Origin: Cellulomonas sp. JZ18
Lineage (GTDB): Bacteria > Actinomycetota > Actinomycetes > Actinomycetales > Cellulomonadaceae
Reading direction: 5' to 3'
Assembly (NCBI RefSeq): GCF_009720485.1
Contig: NZ_CP045245.1
Location: 2,604,001 to 2,668,000, forward strand
DNA length: 64,000 nucleotides
Part shown: piece by piece, positions 36,341-45,493 of the stretch
Position numbering within the stretch: position 1 is the first letter of the stretch
Layout: every line of letters starts with the position of its first letter
Translations under genes and position numbers: made by a program
Notes under the pieces: model-generated
Told to the model about the DNA's origin: nothing
Databases searched by the model: none
The model's input: the letters and a program-made list of their open reading frames with translations, nothing else

Positions 36341-37876
36341 GTGACCGACCAGCACCTCGACGCCTCGACCGCCACGGTCGACGACCGTCCGGCGACGCCG
36401 GCCCCGGCCCCGGCCGGGCCCGTGCCCGCCGCGGACGGCGCCGCCCCGACCATGTCCGCACGCGACCGCCTCGCGGTCGCCCTGCTCCTGGTGTCGACGT
36501 TCGTCGTCATCCTCAACGAGACCATCATGGGCGTCGCGCTGCCCCGGCTGCGCGACGACCTCGGCGTCACCGCGTCCGCGGCGCAGTGGCTCACGACCGG
36601 CTTCCTGCTGACGATGGCCGTGGTCATCCCCGTCACGGGCTTCCTGCTGCAGCGGCTCACGACGCGGCAGGCGTACCTCGGCGCGATGGGCGCGTTCTCG
36701 CTCGGCACGCTCGTCTGCGCCGTCGCCCCCGGGTTCGAGCTGCTGCTCGCGGGCCGTGTGGTCCAGGCGCTCGGCACCGCCGTCATGCTGCCGCTGCTCA
36801 TGACGACGGTCATGAACGTGACGCCGCCCGAGGGGCGCGGGCGCACGATGGGCAACATCTCCGTCGTGATCTCGGTCGCGCCGGCCATCGGCCCCACCGT
36901 GTCCGGGCTGATCCTGTCGGTGCTGAGCTGGCGGTGGATGTTCGGGATCGTGCTGCCGATCGCGCTCGCCGCGCTCGTGCTCGCCGCCGTGCGCCTGCCG
37001 AACGTCACCGAGCCGCGCTGGGCGCGGGTCGACGTGCTGTCGGTCGTGCTGTCCGCCGTGGGCTTCGGCGGCCTCGTCTTCGGGCTGTCGCACATCGGCG
37101 AGGCGGCCGCCGCGGGCGGCGTCGACGCGACCACGGTCGGGGCGATCCTCGTGGGCCTCGCGGGGCTGGGCGTGTTCGTCGCGCGCCAGCTGCGCCTGCA
37201 GCGCCGCGACGACGCGCTGCTCGACCTGCGCACGTTCCGCGTCCGGACCTTCGCGGTCGGCGTCGCGCTCATGGCCGTCATGATGATGTCGCTGTTCGGC
37301 TCGATCATCATGCTGCCGATCTACGCGCAGGACGTGCTCGGCCTCGACACCCTGCGCACGGGGCTGCTGCTGCTGCCCGGCGGTCTGCTCATGGGTCTGC
37401 TCGCGCCGCTCGTGGGGCGCGCGTACGACCGGGTGGGTCCGCGTCCGCTGCTCGTGCCCGGCACCGTGCTGGTGTCCCTCGCCGTGTGGGCCATGGCGCT
37501 GCTGCTGCACGAGGGCGGCTCGCCGTGGGTCCTGGTCGGGGCGCACCTGACCATGTCCGCCGGTCTGGCGCTGGTGTTCACGCCGCTGTTCACGTCGGCG
37601 CTGGGCTCGGTGCCGCAGGCGCTGTACTCGCACGGCAGCGCGGTGATCGGCACGGTGCAGCAGGTCGCCGGCGCCGCCGGCACGGCGGTGTTCGTCACGG
37701 TCCTCACGGCCGTCTCGACCGGTCTGGCGACCGACGGGGTCGATGCCGTGACGGCGACCGCGGGCGGTGTGCGCGGCGCGTTCCTGCTCGGGGCGGTGCT
37801 GTCGCTGCCGGCGATCGCCGCCGCGCTGCTCGTGCGGCCCGCACCGGCCGGCGCGGAGCGCCCCGCCGGGCACTGA
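36341..37876 (+). CDS. MFS exporter, DHA2 (14-TM) family
   Basis: A 511-residue drug:proton antiporter of the EmrB/QacA type. After a 40-residue Ala/Pro-rich start come 14 hydrophobic helices, with the family motif FVVILNETIMGVALPRL in helix 1, LTTGFLLTMAVVIPVTGFL in helix 2 and motif C (ISVAPAIGPTVSGLIL) in helix 5. GTG 36341 follows AGGTGG; GTG 36332 is possible. It stands alone between a terminator and a converging gene only 15 bases away. Substrate unknown. Confidence 0.92.
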   Translation: MTDQHLDASTATVDDRPATPAPAPAGPVPAADGAAPTMSARDRLAVALLLVSTFVVILNETIMGVALPRLRDDLGVTASAAQWLTTGFLLTMAVVIPVTGFLLQRLTTRQAYLGAMGAFSLGTLVCAVAPGFELLLAGRVVQALGTAVMLPLLMTTVMNVTPPEGRGRTMGNISVVISVAPAIGPTVSGLILSVLSWRWMFGIVLPIALAALVLAAVRLPNVTEPRWARVDVLSVVLSAVGFGGLVFGLSHIGEAAAAGGVDATTVGAILVGLAGLGVFVARQLRLQRRDDALLDLRTFRVRTFAVGVALMAVMMMSLFGSIIMLPIYAQDVLGLDTLRTGLLLLPGGLLMGLLAPLVGRAYDRVGPRPLLVPGTVLVSLAVWAMALLLHEGGSPWVLVGAHLTMSAGLALVFTPLFTSALGSVPQALYSHGSAVIGTVQQVAGAAGTAVFVTVLTAVSTGLATDGVDAVTATAGGVRGAFLLGAVLSLPAIAAALLVRPAPAGAERPAGH

Positions 37877-37891
37877 CCGACCCGCGCCCGC

Positions 37892-38932
37892 TCAGCCCGC
37901 GGCGCCCCGGGGCCCGTCGACGTCCGCGTCGGCGGGCCCCGCTGCGTCGGGGCCCGCCGGGTCGTGCGCGGGCACGTCGTGCGCGGGCACGTCGCGGGTG
38001 GGCACGTCGTGGGCGGGCACGTCGTGGGTGGGACGGTGCGTCGCGGACGCGGCGGCCACGACGTCGACGGCGGTGGCGACGAGCCCGTCCCCCGCGACGG
38101 CCCCCGCCCCGGCGTGGCCGTGCGCGGCGCGCACCGCGTCCACGGCGGCCGCGCTGGGCGGGACGGCCGAGCGGCCCTGCCACGCGGCGGCCAGGCGCGT
38201 GACGCCGTCGAGCACGACCGCGTGCACCCGCGCGTCCGCGAGCGGCGCGAAGTGGCCGTCGACCGGCAGCCGGACGTTCGCCGCCGCGCCGGCGAGCTCG
38301 CTGCCGGCCGGCACGTGCGGGTCGAACCGCGCGTAGACGGACCAGATGCGCCCGTTCGACGCGACCTGACGGGCCAGCGCGAGGATGTCGGGGTCCACGG
38401 GCGACAGCGCCCGCACCGCGCGCACGGGGAACCAGCGGGCGTACACCGAGCCGGAGAACGGCGTGTTGACCGCCACCATCCCGGCGAGGCGGTCGCCCAC
38501 GCCCGGCGTGCCCAGCACGAGCTTGCCGATGAGCCCGCCCTTCGAGTGCGCGACGAGCACGACGTCGTCGAGGTCGAGCCCGTCGAGGCGGTCGACCACC
38601 CGCCGCGCCGACTCCTCGAGCGAACGGCCGTTGTAGCCCAGCGCCGGCACCGGGTGCACGGGGTGTCCCGCCGCGTGCAGCGCCTGCACCAGCCCGTCCA
38701 TGACCGGCCAGGTCTCGTAGATGCCGGGCAGCAGCACCACCGGCGCGCGCGACCCCGTCGCCAGCTCCCGCGGCGGCGGCGGCGCCAGCGTCGCGCGGGC
38801 CTGCGCCCCGACGATCCACGCGTAGTCGCGGGCCCACGCGACGGCCTGCTCGGCGCGCCGCCGCCAGCCGACGCGCACGCCCGGCTCCTGCTCCTGGCGC
38901 GGCGCGCCCGTTCCCCCCTGCGTCCCGCTCAT
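37892..38932 (-). CDS. Alpha/beta hydrolase (lipase-like) with DVPAH repeat tail
   Basis: A 346-residue esterase/lipase-like protein. The oxyanion region VVLLPGIYETWPVMDGL, nucleophile motif VAHSKGGLIGKL (Ser about 130) and a later VDGHFAPLAD fit the fold; the sequence resembles class 2-type lipases. The last 60 residues hold a low-complexity tail with repeats of (T/A)HDVPAHD. ATG at 38932 overlaps the upstream hydrolase stop (ATGA). It is the last gene of the response-regulator/kinase/PutA operon. Substrate unknown. Confidence 0.85.
   Translation of the reverse strand: MSGTQGGTGAPRQEQEPGVRVGWRRRAEQAVAWARDYAWIVGAQARATLAPPPPRELATGSRAPVVLLPGIYETWPVMDGLVQALHAAGHPVHPVPALGYNGRSLEESARRVVDRLDGLDLDDVVLVAHSKGGLIGKLVLGTPGVGDRLAGMVAVNTPFSGSVYARWFPVRAVRALSPVDPDILALARQVASNGRIWSVYARFDPHVPAGSELAGAAANVRLPVDGHFAPLADARVHAVVLDGVTRLAAAWQGRSAVPPSAAAVDAVRAAHGHAGAGAVAGDGLVATAVDVVAAASATHRPTHDVPAHDVPTRDVPAHDVPAHDPAGPDAAGPADADVDGPRGAAG
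37961..38033. repeat. 15-bp tandem repeat in the hydrolase tail
   Basis: Units of GTCGTGCGCGGGCAC start at 37961, 37976, 37991, 38006 and 38021, the first two identical and the later ones with a few substitutions. In frame they encode the DVPAH pentapeptide repeat, so copy changes would alter tail length without breaking the frame. Confidence 0.85.
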
Positions 38933-39714
38933 CGGGCCTGGTGCTCCCGGACCAGCGCGGCGACCTCCCGGGCGTGGTTCGCGAACACCGCGTGCCCGCC
39001 GCCCGGCACCTGCGCCCACCGCCCGTCGGGGGCGGCGGCCGCGACCTGCTGCACCCAGGGCAGCGGCGCGATGCGGTCGTTCTCGCCCCGGACCACGAGG
39101 ACCGGCAGGGGCACCTGCTGCACCCGCTCCTCGGTGCGGTACGCGACCATGCTCGGCAGCACCACGCCGTACCAGTACGGCCCGGACTGCAGGTAGTCCA
39201 CGAGGATCGTCTGGTTGGTGCGCAGCGACTCGTGCACGGCGGTGCGCAGCAGGCGCACGCCCTGGCGCAGCGCCGAGCGCGCCCGCGGGTCCGTGGTGGG
39301 CCCGACGAGCACGGCGTGCCCGGCGAGCTCGGGCGCCTTGGCGAGGAGCTCGACGACGACCTGGGCGCCCATCGAGTGGCCCACGAGCGTGGGCCGGTCC
39401 AGGCCCGCGCTGCGCAGCCAGCGCTCGACGACGGCGGCGAAGTCCTCGACGTCCATGCGCCGGTCGGGTCGCGGCACGTCGCCGAAGCCCGGCAGGTCGA
39501 GCATGTGCACGACCCCGTCGCGGGCCAGCTCGCCCGCGAGCGGCTGGAAGTAGTGCGACGAGACCCCGATGCCGTGCACGAGCACGACGTCGCGCCGCTG
39601 CTCGGGCGGACGGCGGTCGACGTCGTCGCGCCAGCACGTCCAGGTGCGCATCGGCAGCCCGTCGACGCGCAGTCGGTCGATGCGGACGTTCAGCCCGTTC
39701 GGCACGGGGATCAC
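38929..39714 (-). CDS. Alpha/beta hydrolase
   Basis: A 261-residue hydrolase with VVLVHGIGVSSHYF (oxyanion), VGHSMGAQVVVEL (nucleophile Ser about 114), VVRGENDRIAP (acid) and PGGGHAVFANHA (His). Closest in style to epoxide hydrolase/haloperoxidase-type or ester hydrolases. GTG at 39714 overlaps the PutA stop (GTGA) and its own stop overlaps the next hydrolase ATG, so it is coupled to both. Confidence 0.9.
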   Translation of the reverse strand: MIPVPNGLNVRIDRLRVDGLPMRTWTCWRDDVDRRPPEQRRDVVLVHGIGVSSHYFQPLAGELARDGVVHMLDLPGFGDVPRPDRRMDVEDFAAVVERWLRSAGLDRPTLVGHSMGAQVVVELLAKAPELAGHAVLVGPTTDPRARSALRQGVRLLRTAVHESLRTNQTILVDYLQSGPYWYGVVLPSMVAYRTEERVQQVPLPVLVVRGENDRIAPLPWVQQVAAAAPDGRWAQVPGGGHAVFANHAREVAALVREHQAR

Positions 39715-42700
39715 AGGGCCTCCAGCACGCGGTCGGCGAGGGGGTCGGGCGTGCCGAAGCGGTGGGCGGTGACGCTCACCGCCTGCTCGCGCACGAACGG
39801 CAGCAGGGCGACGAGGCCGGACGAGGTCACCGGCCCGGCGTACAGGGTGAGGTCGGCACGGCCCTGGGCGGCGCGGGCGGCCGCGGCGCCGTCACCGCCC
39901 ACGAGACGCACGCGTCCCTCGGGCAGGTGCGGCAGGTCGGCCGCCCACCCGGCGTCGTCCTGCACGTGCACCGCCAGACCGGCGTCCGCGAGCACGGCGG
40001 CGAGGGGCGCGGGCAGCGCTGCGGGGACGCTCACCTCGCCCGGCGCGCCGGCGACGAGGCCGGCGGCGAGCACGCGCAGCAGGTCGCGCAGGGGCGCGCC
40101 CTGCGCGAGGCGCACGTGCACGGGCACGGGCAGGTGCCGCAGCACGTTGCGCTCGGGCTCCAGGCCGGTGACGTCGCGCGGCACGCCGAGGTCCGTGGTC
40201 CACGTGCGGGAGGCCGCGGCGGCGGCGGCGCGGACGGCCGCGACGTCGGCGTCCGCGAGGCCCGAGCGGGCGGCGGCGTCCACGAGGCGCCCGGCGGGTC
40301 CCGGGACGGCGGGGGCGACGGACGCGGTGCCCGCCGGCTGCGCCCCCGCGGGCGGCGTGGCCGTCGCGGGGTCGTCCAGCCAGGTGCCGAACCCGTGCAG
40401 GTAGTGCGGTCCCCCGGCCTTCGTGGTGGGGCCGACGACCGAGCGCTTCCACCCGCCGAACGGCTGGCGCTGCACGACGGCGCCGGTGATCCCGCGGTTC
40501 ACGTAGACGTTGCCCGCCTGGACGTGCGCGAGCCAGTGCGCGACCTCGTCCGGGTCGAGCGAGTGCAGACCGGCCGTGAGGCCGTAGTCCACGTCGTCCT
40601 GCAGCGCGATGGCGTCGTCGAGCGTGTCGGCGGTCATGACCGCGAGCACCGGGCCGAACCACTCCGTGCGGTGCGCGGCCGATCCCGGCCGCACGCCGAC
40701 CCGCACCCCGGGCGTCCAGAGCCGCCCCTCGGCGTCCAGGCGGCGCGGCTCGACCGCCCAGCGCTCCCCCGGCCCGAGCGTCGTCAGCCCGTCGAGGAGC
40801 TTGCCCGACGCGGGCTCGACGAGCGGACCCATCTGCGTCGTGGGGTCCTGCGGCCACCCGACGCGCAGCGACGTGACGGCGTCGAGCAGCTGCGTGCGGA
40901 ACCGGCGCGACCGCGCGACCGAGCCCACGAGGACCACGAGCGAGGCCGCCGAGCACTTCTGGCCCGCGTGCCCGAACGCGGACGCGACGACGTCCCGCAC
41001 CGCGAGGTCGAGGTCCGCCGACGGCGTCACGACGACCGCGTTCTTGCCCGACGTCTCCGCGAGCAGCGGCAGGTCCGGGCGCATCGCGCGGAAGAGCTCC
41101 GCGGTCTCCCAGGAGCCCGTGAGCACGACGCGCTCGACGCGTGCGTCGGACACGAGCGCGGAGCCGAGGGTCGCCTCGTCGACGTCGACGAGGTGCAGGA
41201 CGTGGCGCGGCACGCCGGCCGCCCAGAGCGTCTCGGCGAGCACGGCCGAGCAGCGCCGCGCCGGGGGCGCGGGCTTGAGCACGACCGCCGACCCCGCCGC
41301 GAGCGCGGCCAGCACCGAGCCCGCGGGGATCGCGACGGGGAAGTTCCACGGCGGCGTCACCACCGTCAGGCGCGCCGGGACGAACCGTGCGCCCGGCACC
41401 TGCTCCAGCTCCGGCGCGCGGTCGGCGTAGTACCGCGCGAAGTCGACCGCCTCGGACACCTCCGGGTCGCCCTGGTCCAGGGTCTTGCCGGCCTCGGACG
41501 CCATGACCTCGAGCAGGTCGCCGCGCCGGGCCTCGAGCGCGTCGGCCGCCGCGCGCAGCACCGCGCGCCGCCCCGCGCCGCCGCGCGCCGCCCAGCCGCC
41601 GGCGGCCGCGACGGCCTGCGCGAGCACCCGGTCGAGCGCGTCGGCGTCCTCGAGGCGGGCCGCGGCGAGCGTCTGCGCGCCGAGCGTGGAGCGGGGCGCG
41701 CGGGCCAGCACGGCACGCGCCCAGTCGCGGTTCGCGGGGACGGCGGGGTCCGTGTCGGGGGCGTTCGCGAACGGCGCGTCCCCGACCGGCACGGGCGGCA
41801 GCGACCGGTCCTGCGTGCGGTGCGGCGCCGGGACGGCGTCGTCGAGCGCGCGCAGCGCGGCCGAGAAGCGCGCCCGCTCACGCTCGAAGGACGTCGTGTC
41901 GTCCGCGAGGTCGAACGCCGCGGACATGAAGTTCTCGGGGCTGGCCCCCTCCTCGAGGCGCCGCACCAGGTAGGCGATCGCGACGTCGAACTCCCGCGGG
42001 TGCACGACGGGCACGTACAGCACGAGCCGGCCGACGTCACGGCGCACCACGTCCGCCTGCGCCTGCGCCATGCCGAGCAGCATCTCGACGTCCATCGCGT
42101 CCTCGACGCCGCGCGCGCGGGCGAGCAGCCACGCCAGCGCGAGGTCGAACAGGTTGTGCCCCGCGACGCCGAGACGCACCGCGTCGACGGCGGCGGGCCG
42201 CAGCGCCACGTCCAGCAGCCGCTTGTACTGCGTGTCGGTCTCCTGCTTGGTCGACCACGTCGCGAGCGGCCAGCCGTGCATCGCGGCCTCGACCCGCTCC
42301 ATCGGCAGGTTCGCGCCCTTGACGAGCCGGACCTTGACCGGCGCGCCCCCGCGGGCGCACCGGGCCGCGGCCCACTCCTGCAGGCGCAGCATCGCGGCGA
42401 CGGCGTCCGGCAGGTACGCCTGCAGGACGATCCCGCCGGACCAGCCGAGCAGCGCCGGGCGGTCGAGCAGACGCGTGAACACCGCCACCGTGAGGTCGAG
42501 GTCGCGGTACTCCTCCATGTCGAGGTTCACGAACGTGCCCGTCGCCGCGGCCCGCTCGTACAGCGGGGCCAGCCGCTCGACGACCTCGTCCACCGCCTCG
42601 TCGAACGCGTACGGCGCGTGCGGCGCCACCGCGGCGGAGACCTTGACCGACACGTAGTCGACGTCGTCGCGCTCGACGAGCGCGCGGATGCCGGCCAGGC

Positions 42701-43265
42701 GGCGGTCCGCCTCCCGCCGCCCCAGCACGGCCTCGCCGAGCAGGTTGAGGTTGAGCTGGACGCCGGGGCGCCGCAGCCGCGCGATCGCGGGCCCCAGCCG
42801 CCGCTCGGACGCGTCGACGAGCAGGTGCCCGACCATCGCGCGCAGCGCGCGGCGCACGACCGGCACCACGACCCCCGGTGCGACCCGGGCCGCGGCGGCG
42901 CCCGCGCGCACGGCGAGCCGCAGGTGCGGGGCGAGGAACGCCGGTGCGGTCCGGGCGAGCGCGGCGAGCTCACGGGCGGCGACGCGGTCGTCCTCGGGCC
43001 GCACGACGCGGTCGACGAAGCCGACCGTGAAGGCCAGCCCGTGCGGGTCCGCCAGCACGTCGGCCAGCTGCCGGGCGGCGGGGTCGACGGGTGCGGCCCG
43101 GCTCGCGTCGAGCCAGCGGCGGACGAGCGCGACGGCGTCGTCCTCGAGGCGGCGCAGGTCCTCGGGCCCGTACCGGTCGTCGGCCGTGGTCGTGCGGGTG
43201 GGACGGGCGGTGCGCGGCCCGGTGGGGCCGGTCGTGCGGTCGTCGGTGCGGTCGTCGACGGTCAC
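39711..43265 (-). CDS. putA: Bifunctional proline dehydrogenase/delta-1-pyrroline-5-carboxylate dehydrogenase
   Basis: An 1184-residue fusion that oxidises proline to glutamate in two steps. After a Thr/Arg/Asp-rich start, the FAD proline dehydrogenase barrel (about 70-420) shows VSVKVSAAVAPHAPYAFDEAV, NLDMEEYRDLDLTV and VRLVKGANLPMERVEA. The aldehyde dehydrogenase part (about 500-970) has TVVTPPWNFPVAIPAGS, AETSGKNAVVV (Glu about 737), FGHAGQKCSAASLV (Cys about 770) and YVNRGITGAVVQRQPFGGWKRS. No DNA-binding ribbon-helix-helix is seen. GTG overlaps the kinase stop, so it belongs to the two-component operon, an unusual setting. Confidence 0.96.
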   Translation of the reverse strand: MTVDDRTDDRTTGPTGPRTARPTRTTTADDRYGPEDLRRLEDDAVALVRRWLDASRAAPVDPAARQLADVLADPHGLAFTVGFVDRVVRPEDDRVAARELAALARTAPAFLAPHLRLAVRAGAAAARVAPGVVVPVVRRALRAMVGHLLVDASERRLGPAIARLRRPGVQLNLNLLGEAVLGRREADRRLAGIRALVERDDVDYVSVKVSAAVAPHAPYAFDEAVDEVVERLAPLYERAAATGTFVNLDMEEYRDLDLTVAVFTRLLDRPALLGWSGGIVLQAYLPDAVAAMLRLQEWAAARCARGGAPVKVRLVKGANLPMERVEAAMHGWPLATWSTKQETDTQYKRLLDVALRPAAVDAVRLGVAGHNLFDLALAWLLARARGVEDAMDVEMLLGMAQAQADVVRRDVGRLVLYVPVVHPREFDVAIAYLVRRLEEGASPENFMSAAFDLADDTTSFERERARFSAALRALDDAVPAPHRTQDRSLPPVPVGDAPFANAPDTDPAVPANRDWARAVLARAPRSTLGAQTLAAARLEDADALDRVLAQAVAAAGGWAARGGAGRRAVLRAAADALEARRGDLLEVMASEAGKTLDQGDPEVSEAVDFARYYADRAPELEQVPGARFVPARLTVVTPPWNFPVAIPAGSVLAALAAGSAVVLKPAPPARRCSAVLAETLWAAGVPRHVLHLVDVDEATLGSALVSDARVERVVLTGSWETAELFRAMRPDLPLLAETSGKNAVVVTPSADLDLAVRDVVASAFGHAGQKCSAASLVVLVGSVARSRRFRTQLLDAVTSLRVGWPQDPTTQMGPLVEPASGKLLDGLTTLGPGERWAVEPRRLDAEGRLWTPGVRVGVRPGSAAHRTEWFGPVLAVMTADTLDDAIALQDDVDYGLTAGLHSLDPDEVAHWLAHVQAGNVYVNRGITGAVVQRQPFGGWKRSVVGPTTKAGGPHYLHGFGTWLDDPATATPPAGAQPAGTASVAPAVPGPAGRLVDAAARSGLADADVAAVRAAAAAASRTWTTDLGVPRDVTGLEPERNVLRHLPVPVHVRLAQGAPLRDLLRVLAAGLVAGAPGEVSVPAALPAPLAAVLADAGLAVHVQDDAGWAADLPHLPEGRVRLVGGDGAAAARAAQGRADLTLYAGPVTSSGLVALLPFVREQAVSVTAHRFGTPDPLADRVLEAL

Positions 43266-44725
43266 GTGCTCTCCGGGGTCGGGCGTGCGCGGGGGTCGCC
43301 CGCGGGATGACCCATCATCGGCCCCGCCCCGGGGGCGCGCACCCGCGCGACCCCGTCGCCCGCGGGCGGCAGGGTGACGACGGCCCGCAGGCCGCCGGCG
43401 GGCGCCGTCCCGAGGACCACGTCGCCGCCGAGCTCGCGCGCCACCTCCCGGGCGATCGCCAGCCCCAGACCGGTGCCGCCCGCGTCGCGCTCGCGCGCGT
43501 CGTCGAGCCGCACGAACCGGGCGAAGACGCGCTCGCGGTCCGCGGCGGGGATGCCCGGACCGTCGTCGTCGACGACGGCGCGTCCGTCGGCGACCGTCAC
43601 CTCGACGTGCGTCGCGGCGTGCCGCGCCGCGTTCACGACGAGGTTGCGCAGCACGCGCCGCACGCCGTCCGGCGTGCCGAGCGCCGAGCCCGTGCCCGTC
43701 ACCACCACCCGCACGCCGCGCTCCTGCGCCACGGGCGCGGCCGACGACGCCGCCTCCGCCGCCACCTCCGCCAGGTCGACCGGTCCGCGCGGCACCGGGG
43801 CCGCACCGACGCGCGCGAGCACGAGCAGGTCGTCGACCAGCGCCTGCATGCGTGCGACCTCGGGCTCGAGGTCGGCCAGGAGGTCCGCGAGCGGGTAGGC
43901 GGCCGGGTGCGCCCGGGCGACCTCCACGGCGGCGCGCGCGGCGGCGACCGGGGACCGCAGCTCGTGGGCGGCGTCCGCGACGAAGGTGCGCTGCCGCGCC
44001 GCCGAGGCCTCGAGCCGGTCGAGCATCGCGTTGAGGGTCCGGGCCAGCGCGGCCAGCTCGTCGTCGGCGGCCGGGACGGGCAGCGAGCCCGGGCCGCCCG
44101 CGAGCGCGACCCGGTCGGCGGCGGCGCGCAGGTCCTCGACGGGCGCGAGGGCCCGGCCGAGCAGCGTGCGCACGAGCAGCGCGACGCCGAGCGTGAGCAC
44201 CGGGACGACGAGCAGCAGCGCCAGCCGCAGCGCGTCGAGCACACCGCGCACCTCGTCCAGCGGGACGCTCGCGACGACCGTGGCGGGCGCGCCGTCGAGC
44301 GTGACGGGGAGCAGCGCGACGCGGGCGTGCGCGTCGTACGCGCTGGCCTCGGTGCTGCGCACCAGCACCGCGTCGGCCGCGTCGCGCCGCCACGCGGCGA
44401 GGGTCGGCGGGTCGAGGACCGGCAGGGTCCGGCTCGCCGTCGCCGACGAGGCGACGACGCCGCCGTCCGCGTCGAGCACCTGCGCGACCTCACCCGGCTC
44501 GGCCACCGGCAGCGGGTCGGGCACGCGGTCGTCCGCGACGAGCGCGGCGACGGTGGCGGCACGGGCGCGCACGACCTCGTCGAGCGCGGCGACCCGGCTG
44601 GCCCCGAGCACGCCCGACAGGGCCAGGGCGCCGGCGACGAGCGCGACCGCGACGACGCCCGTCGCGAGCAGCGTGAGCCGGTCGGGCAGGGACAGGGCCC
44701 GCCGGGGACGCGCGGACCCGCTCAC
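43262..44725 (-). CDS. Sensor histidine kinase
   Basis: A 487-residue membrane kinase. Helix 1 (LTLLATGVVAVALVAGALALSGVL), an extracellular sensor of about 130 residues, helix 2 (LALLLVVPVLTLGVALLVRTLL), HAMP, then the dimerisation box [22 protein letters not shown] (His about 254) and ATPase boxes RNLVVNAARHA (N), VVDDDGPGIP (G1) and GGTGLGLAIAREVA (G2). The sensor domain has no recognisable fold. GTGA overlaps link it to the regulator before and putA after. Confidence 0.94.
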   Translation of the reverse strand: MSGSARPRRALSLPDRLTLLATGVVAVALVAGALALSGVLGASRVAALDEVVRARAATVAALVADDRVPDPLPVAEPGEVAQVLDADGGVVASSATASRTLPVLDPPTLAAWRRDAADAVLVRSTEASAYDAHARVALLPVTLDGAPATVVASVPLDEVRGVLDALRLALLLVVPVLTLGVALLVRTLLGRALAPVEDLRAAADRVALAGGPGSLPVPAADDELAALARTLNAMLDRLEASAARQRTFVADAAHELRSPVAAARAAVEVARAHPAAYPLADLLADLEPEVARMQALVDDLLVLARVGAAPVPRGPVDLAEVAAEAASSAAPVAQERGVRVVVTGTGSALGTPDGVRRVLRNLVVNAARHAATHVEVTVADGRAVVDDDGPGIPAADRERVFARFVRLDDARERDAGGTGLGLAIAREVARELGGDVVLGTAPAGGLRAVVTLPPAGDGVARVRAPGAGPMMGHPAGDPRARPTPEST

Positions 44726-45399
44726 GCCCCCGGTGCCACGGCGGCGACCGCGCCGATCCGGTAGCCCGCGCCGCGCACGGTCGTCACGGCGTCCTTGCCG
44801 AGCTTGCGGCGCAGGTACCCCACGTACACCTCGACGACGTTGGGGTCCTCGCCCCCGGTGTCGAAGACGTGGTCGAGCAGCTCGAGCTTGCCGACGACGC
44901 GGTCGCCGTGCCGCAGCAGGTACTCCAGCAGGGCCGTCTCGCGCACCGTCAGCTCGACGGCCCGGTCCCCGCGCGTGACCTCGCGCGTCGCGGGGTCGAG
45001 CGTGAGGTCGCCGGCGCGCAGCACGGCGGGGCGGGGGGCGACCGGGCGGCGCACGAGCGCCCGCAGGCGCGCCACGAGCACGACGAACGAGAACGGCTTC
45101 GTCAGGTAGTCGTCGGCGCCCACGTCGAGACCGTCCGCGACGTCGTGCTCGCCGTCCTTGGCGGACAGCATGAGCACCGGCGTCCACACCTCGCGCTCGC
45201 GCAGCGTCGTGACGACGTCGTACCCGTGCCGGCGGGGCAGCATGACGTCGACGACGAGGACGTCGTACTCCCCGTCGGTGGCCATCGCCAGGCCCGTCTC
45301 GCCGTCGTGCGCGACGTCGACCGTGAAGCCCTCGGCGGCCAGCCCGCGGCGCAGCGCGCGCGTCAGCCCGACCTCGTCGTCCACCACGAGAACCCGCAC
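44722..45399 (-). CDS. Response regulator, OmpR/PhoB family
   Basis: A 225-residue regulator: receiver with phospho-acceptor Asp51 in VLVVDVMLP, Thr/Ser in LMLSAKD, Lys in LTKPFSF; winged-helix DNA-binding domain from about 130 (LTVRETALLEYLLRHGDRVVGK, VEVYVGYLRRKLG, VRGAGYRIG). GTG at 45399 opens a five-gene chain in which all neighbours overlap by 4 bases. A CTCAG direct repeat 55 bases upstream is a likely binding site for itself. Confidence 0.95.
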   Translation of the reverse strand: MRVLVVDDEVGLTRALRRGLAAEGFTVDVAHDGETGLAMATDGEYDVLVVDVMLPRRHGYDVVTTLREREVWTPVLMLSAKDGEHDVADGLDVGADDYLTKPFSFVVLVARLRALVRRPVAPRPAVLRAGDLTLDPATREVTRGDRAVELTVRETALLEYLLRHGDRVVGKLELLDHVFDTGGEDPNVVEVYVGYLRRKLGKDAVTTVRGAGYRIGAVAAVAPGA

Positions 45400-45453
45400 C
45401 CCGGCAGCATCCCACCGCGGCGGCCGGCGGGCCCGCGAGCGCCGCGCACGCCT

Positions 45454-45469
45454 CTCAGGGGCCCCTCAG
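45454..45469. promoter_or_regulatory. Direct repeat, probable response-regulator site
   Basis: CTCAG at 45454-45458 is repeated at 45465-45469, an 11-base period that matches the helical spacing of OmpR/PhoB-type sites. It lies in the 94-base divergent promoter region of the regulator operon and the LolA-like gene. Confidence 0.45.
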
Positions 45470-45493
45470 TGCCACCGGGCCAGGGTGGGTGCC

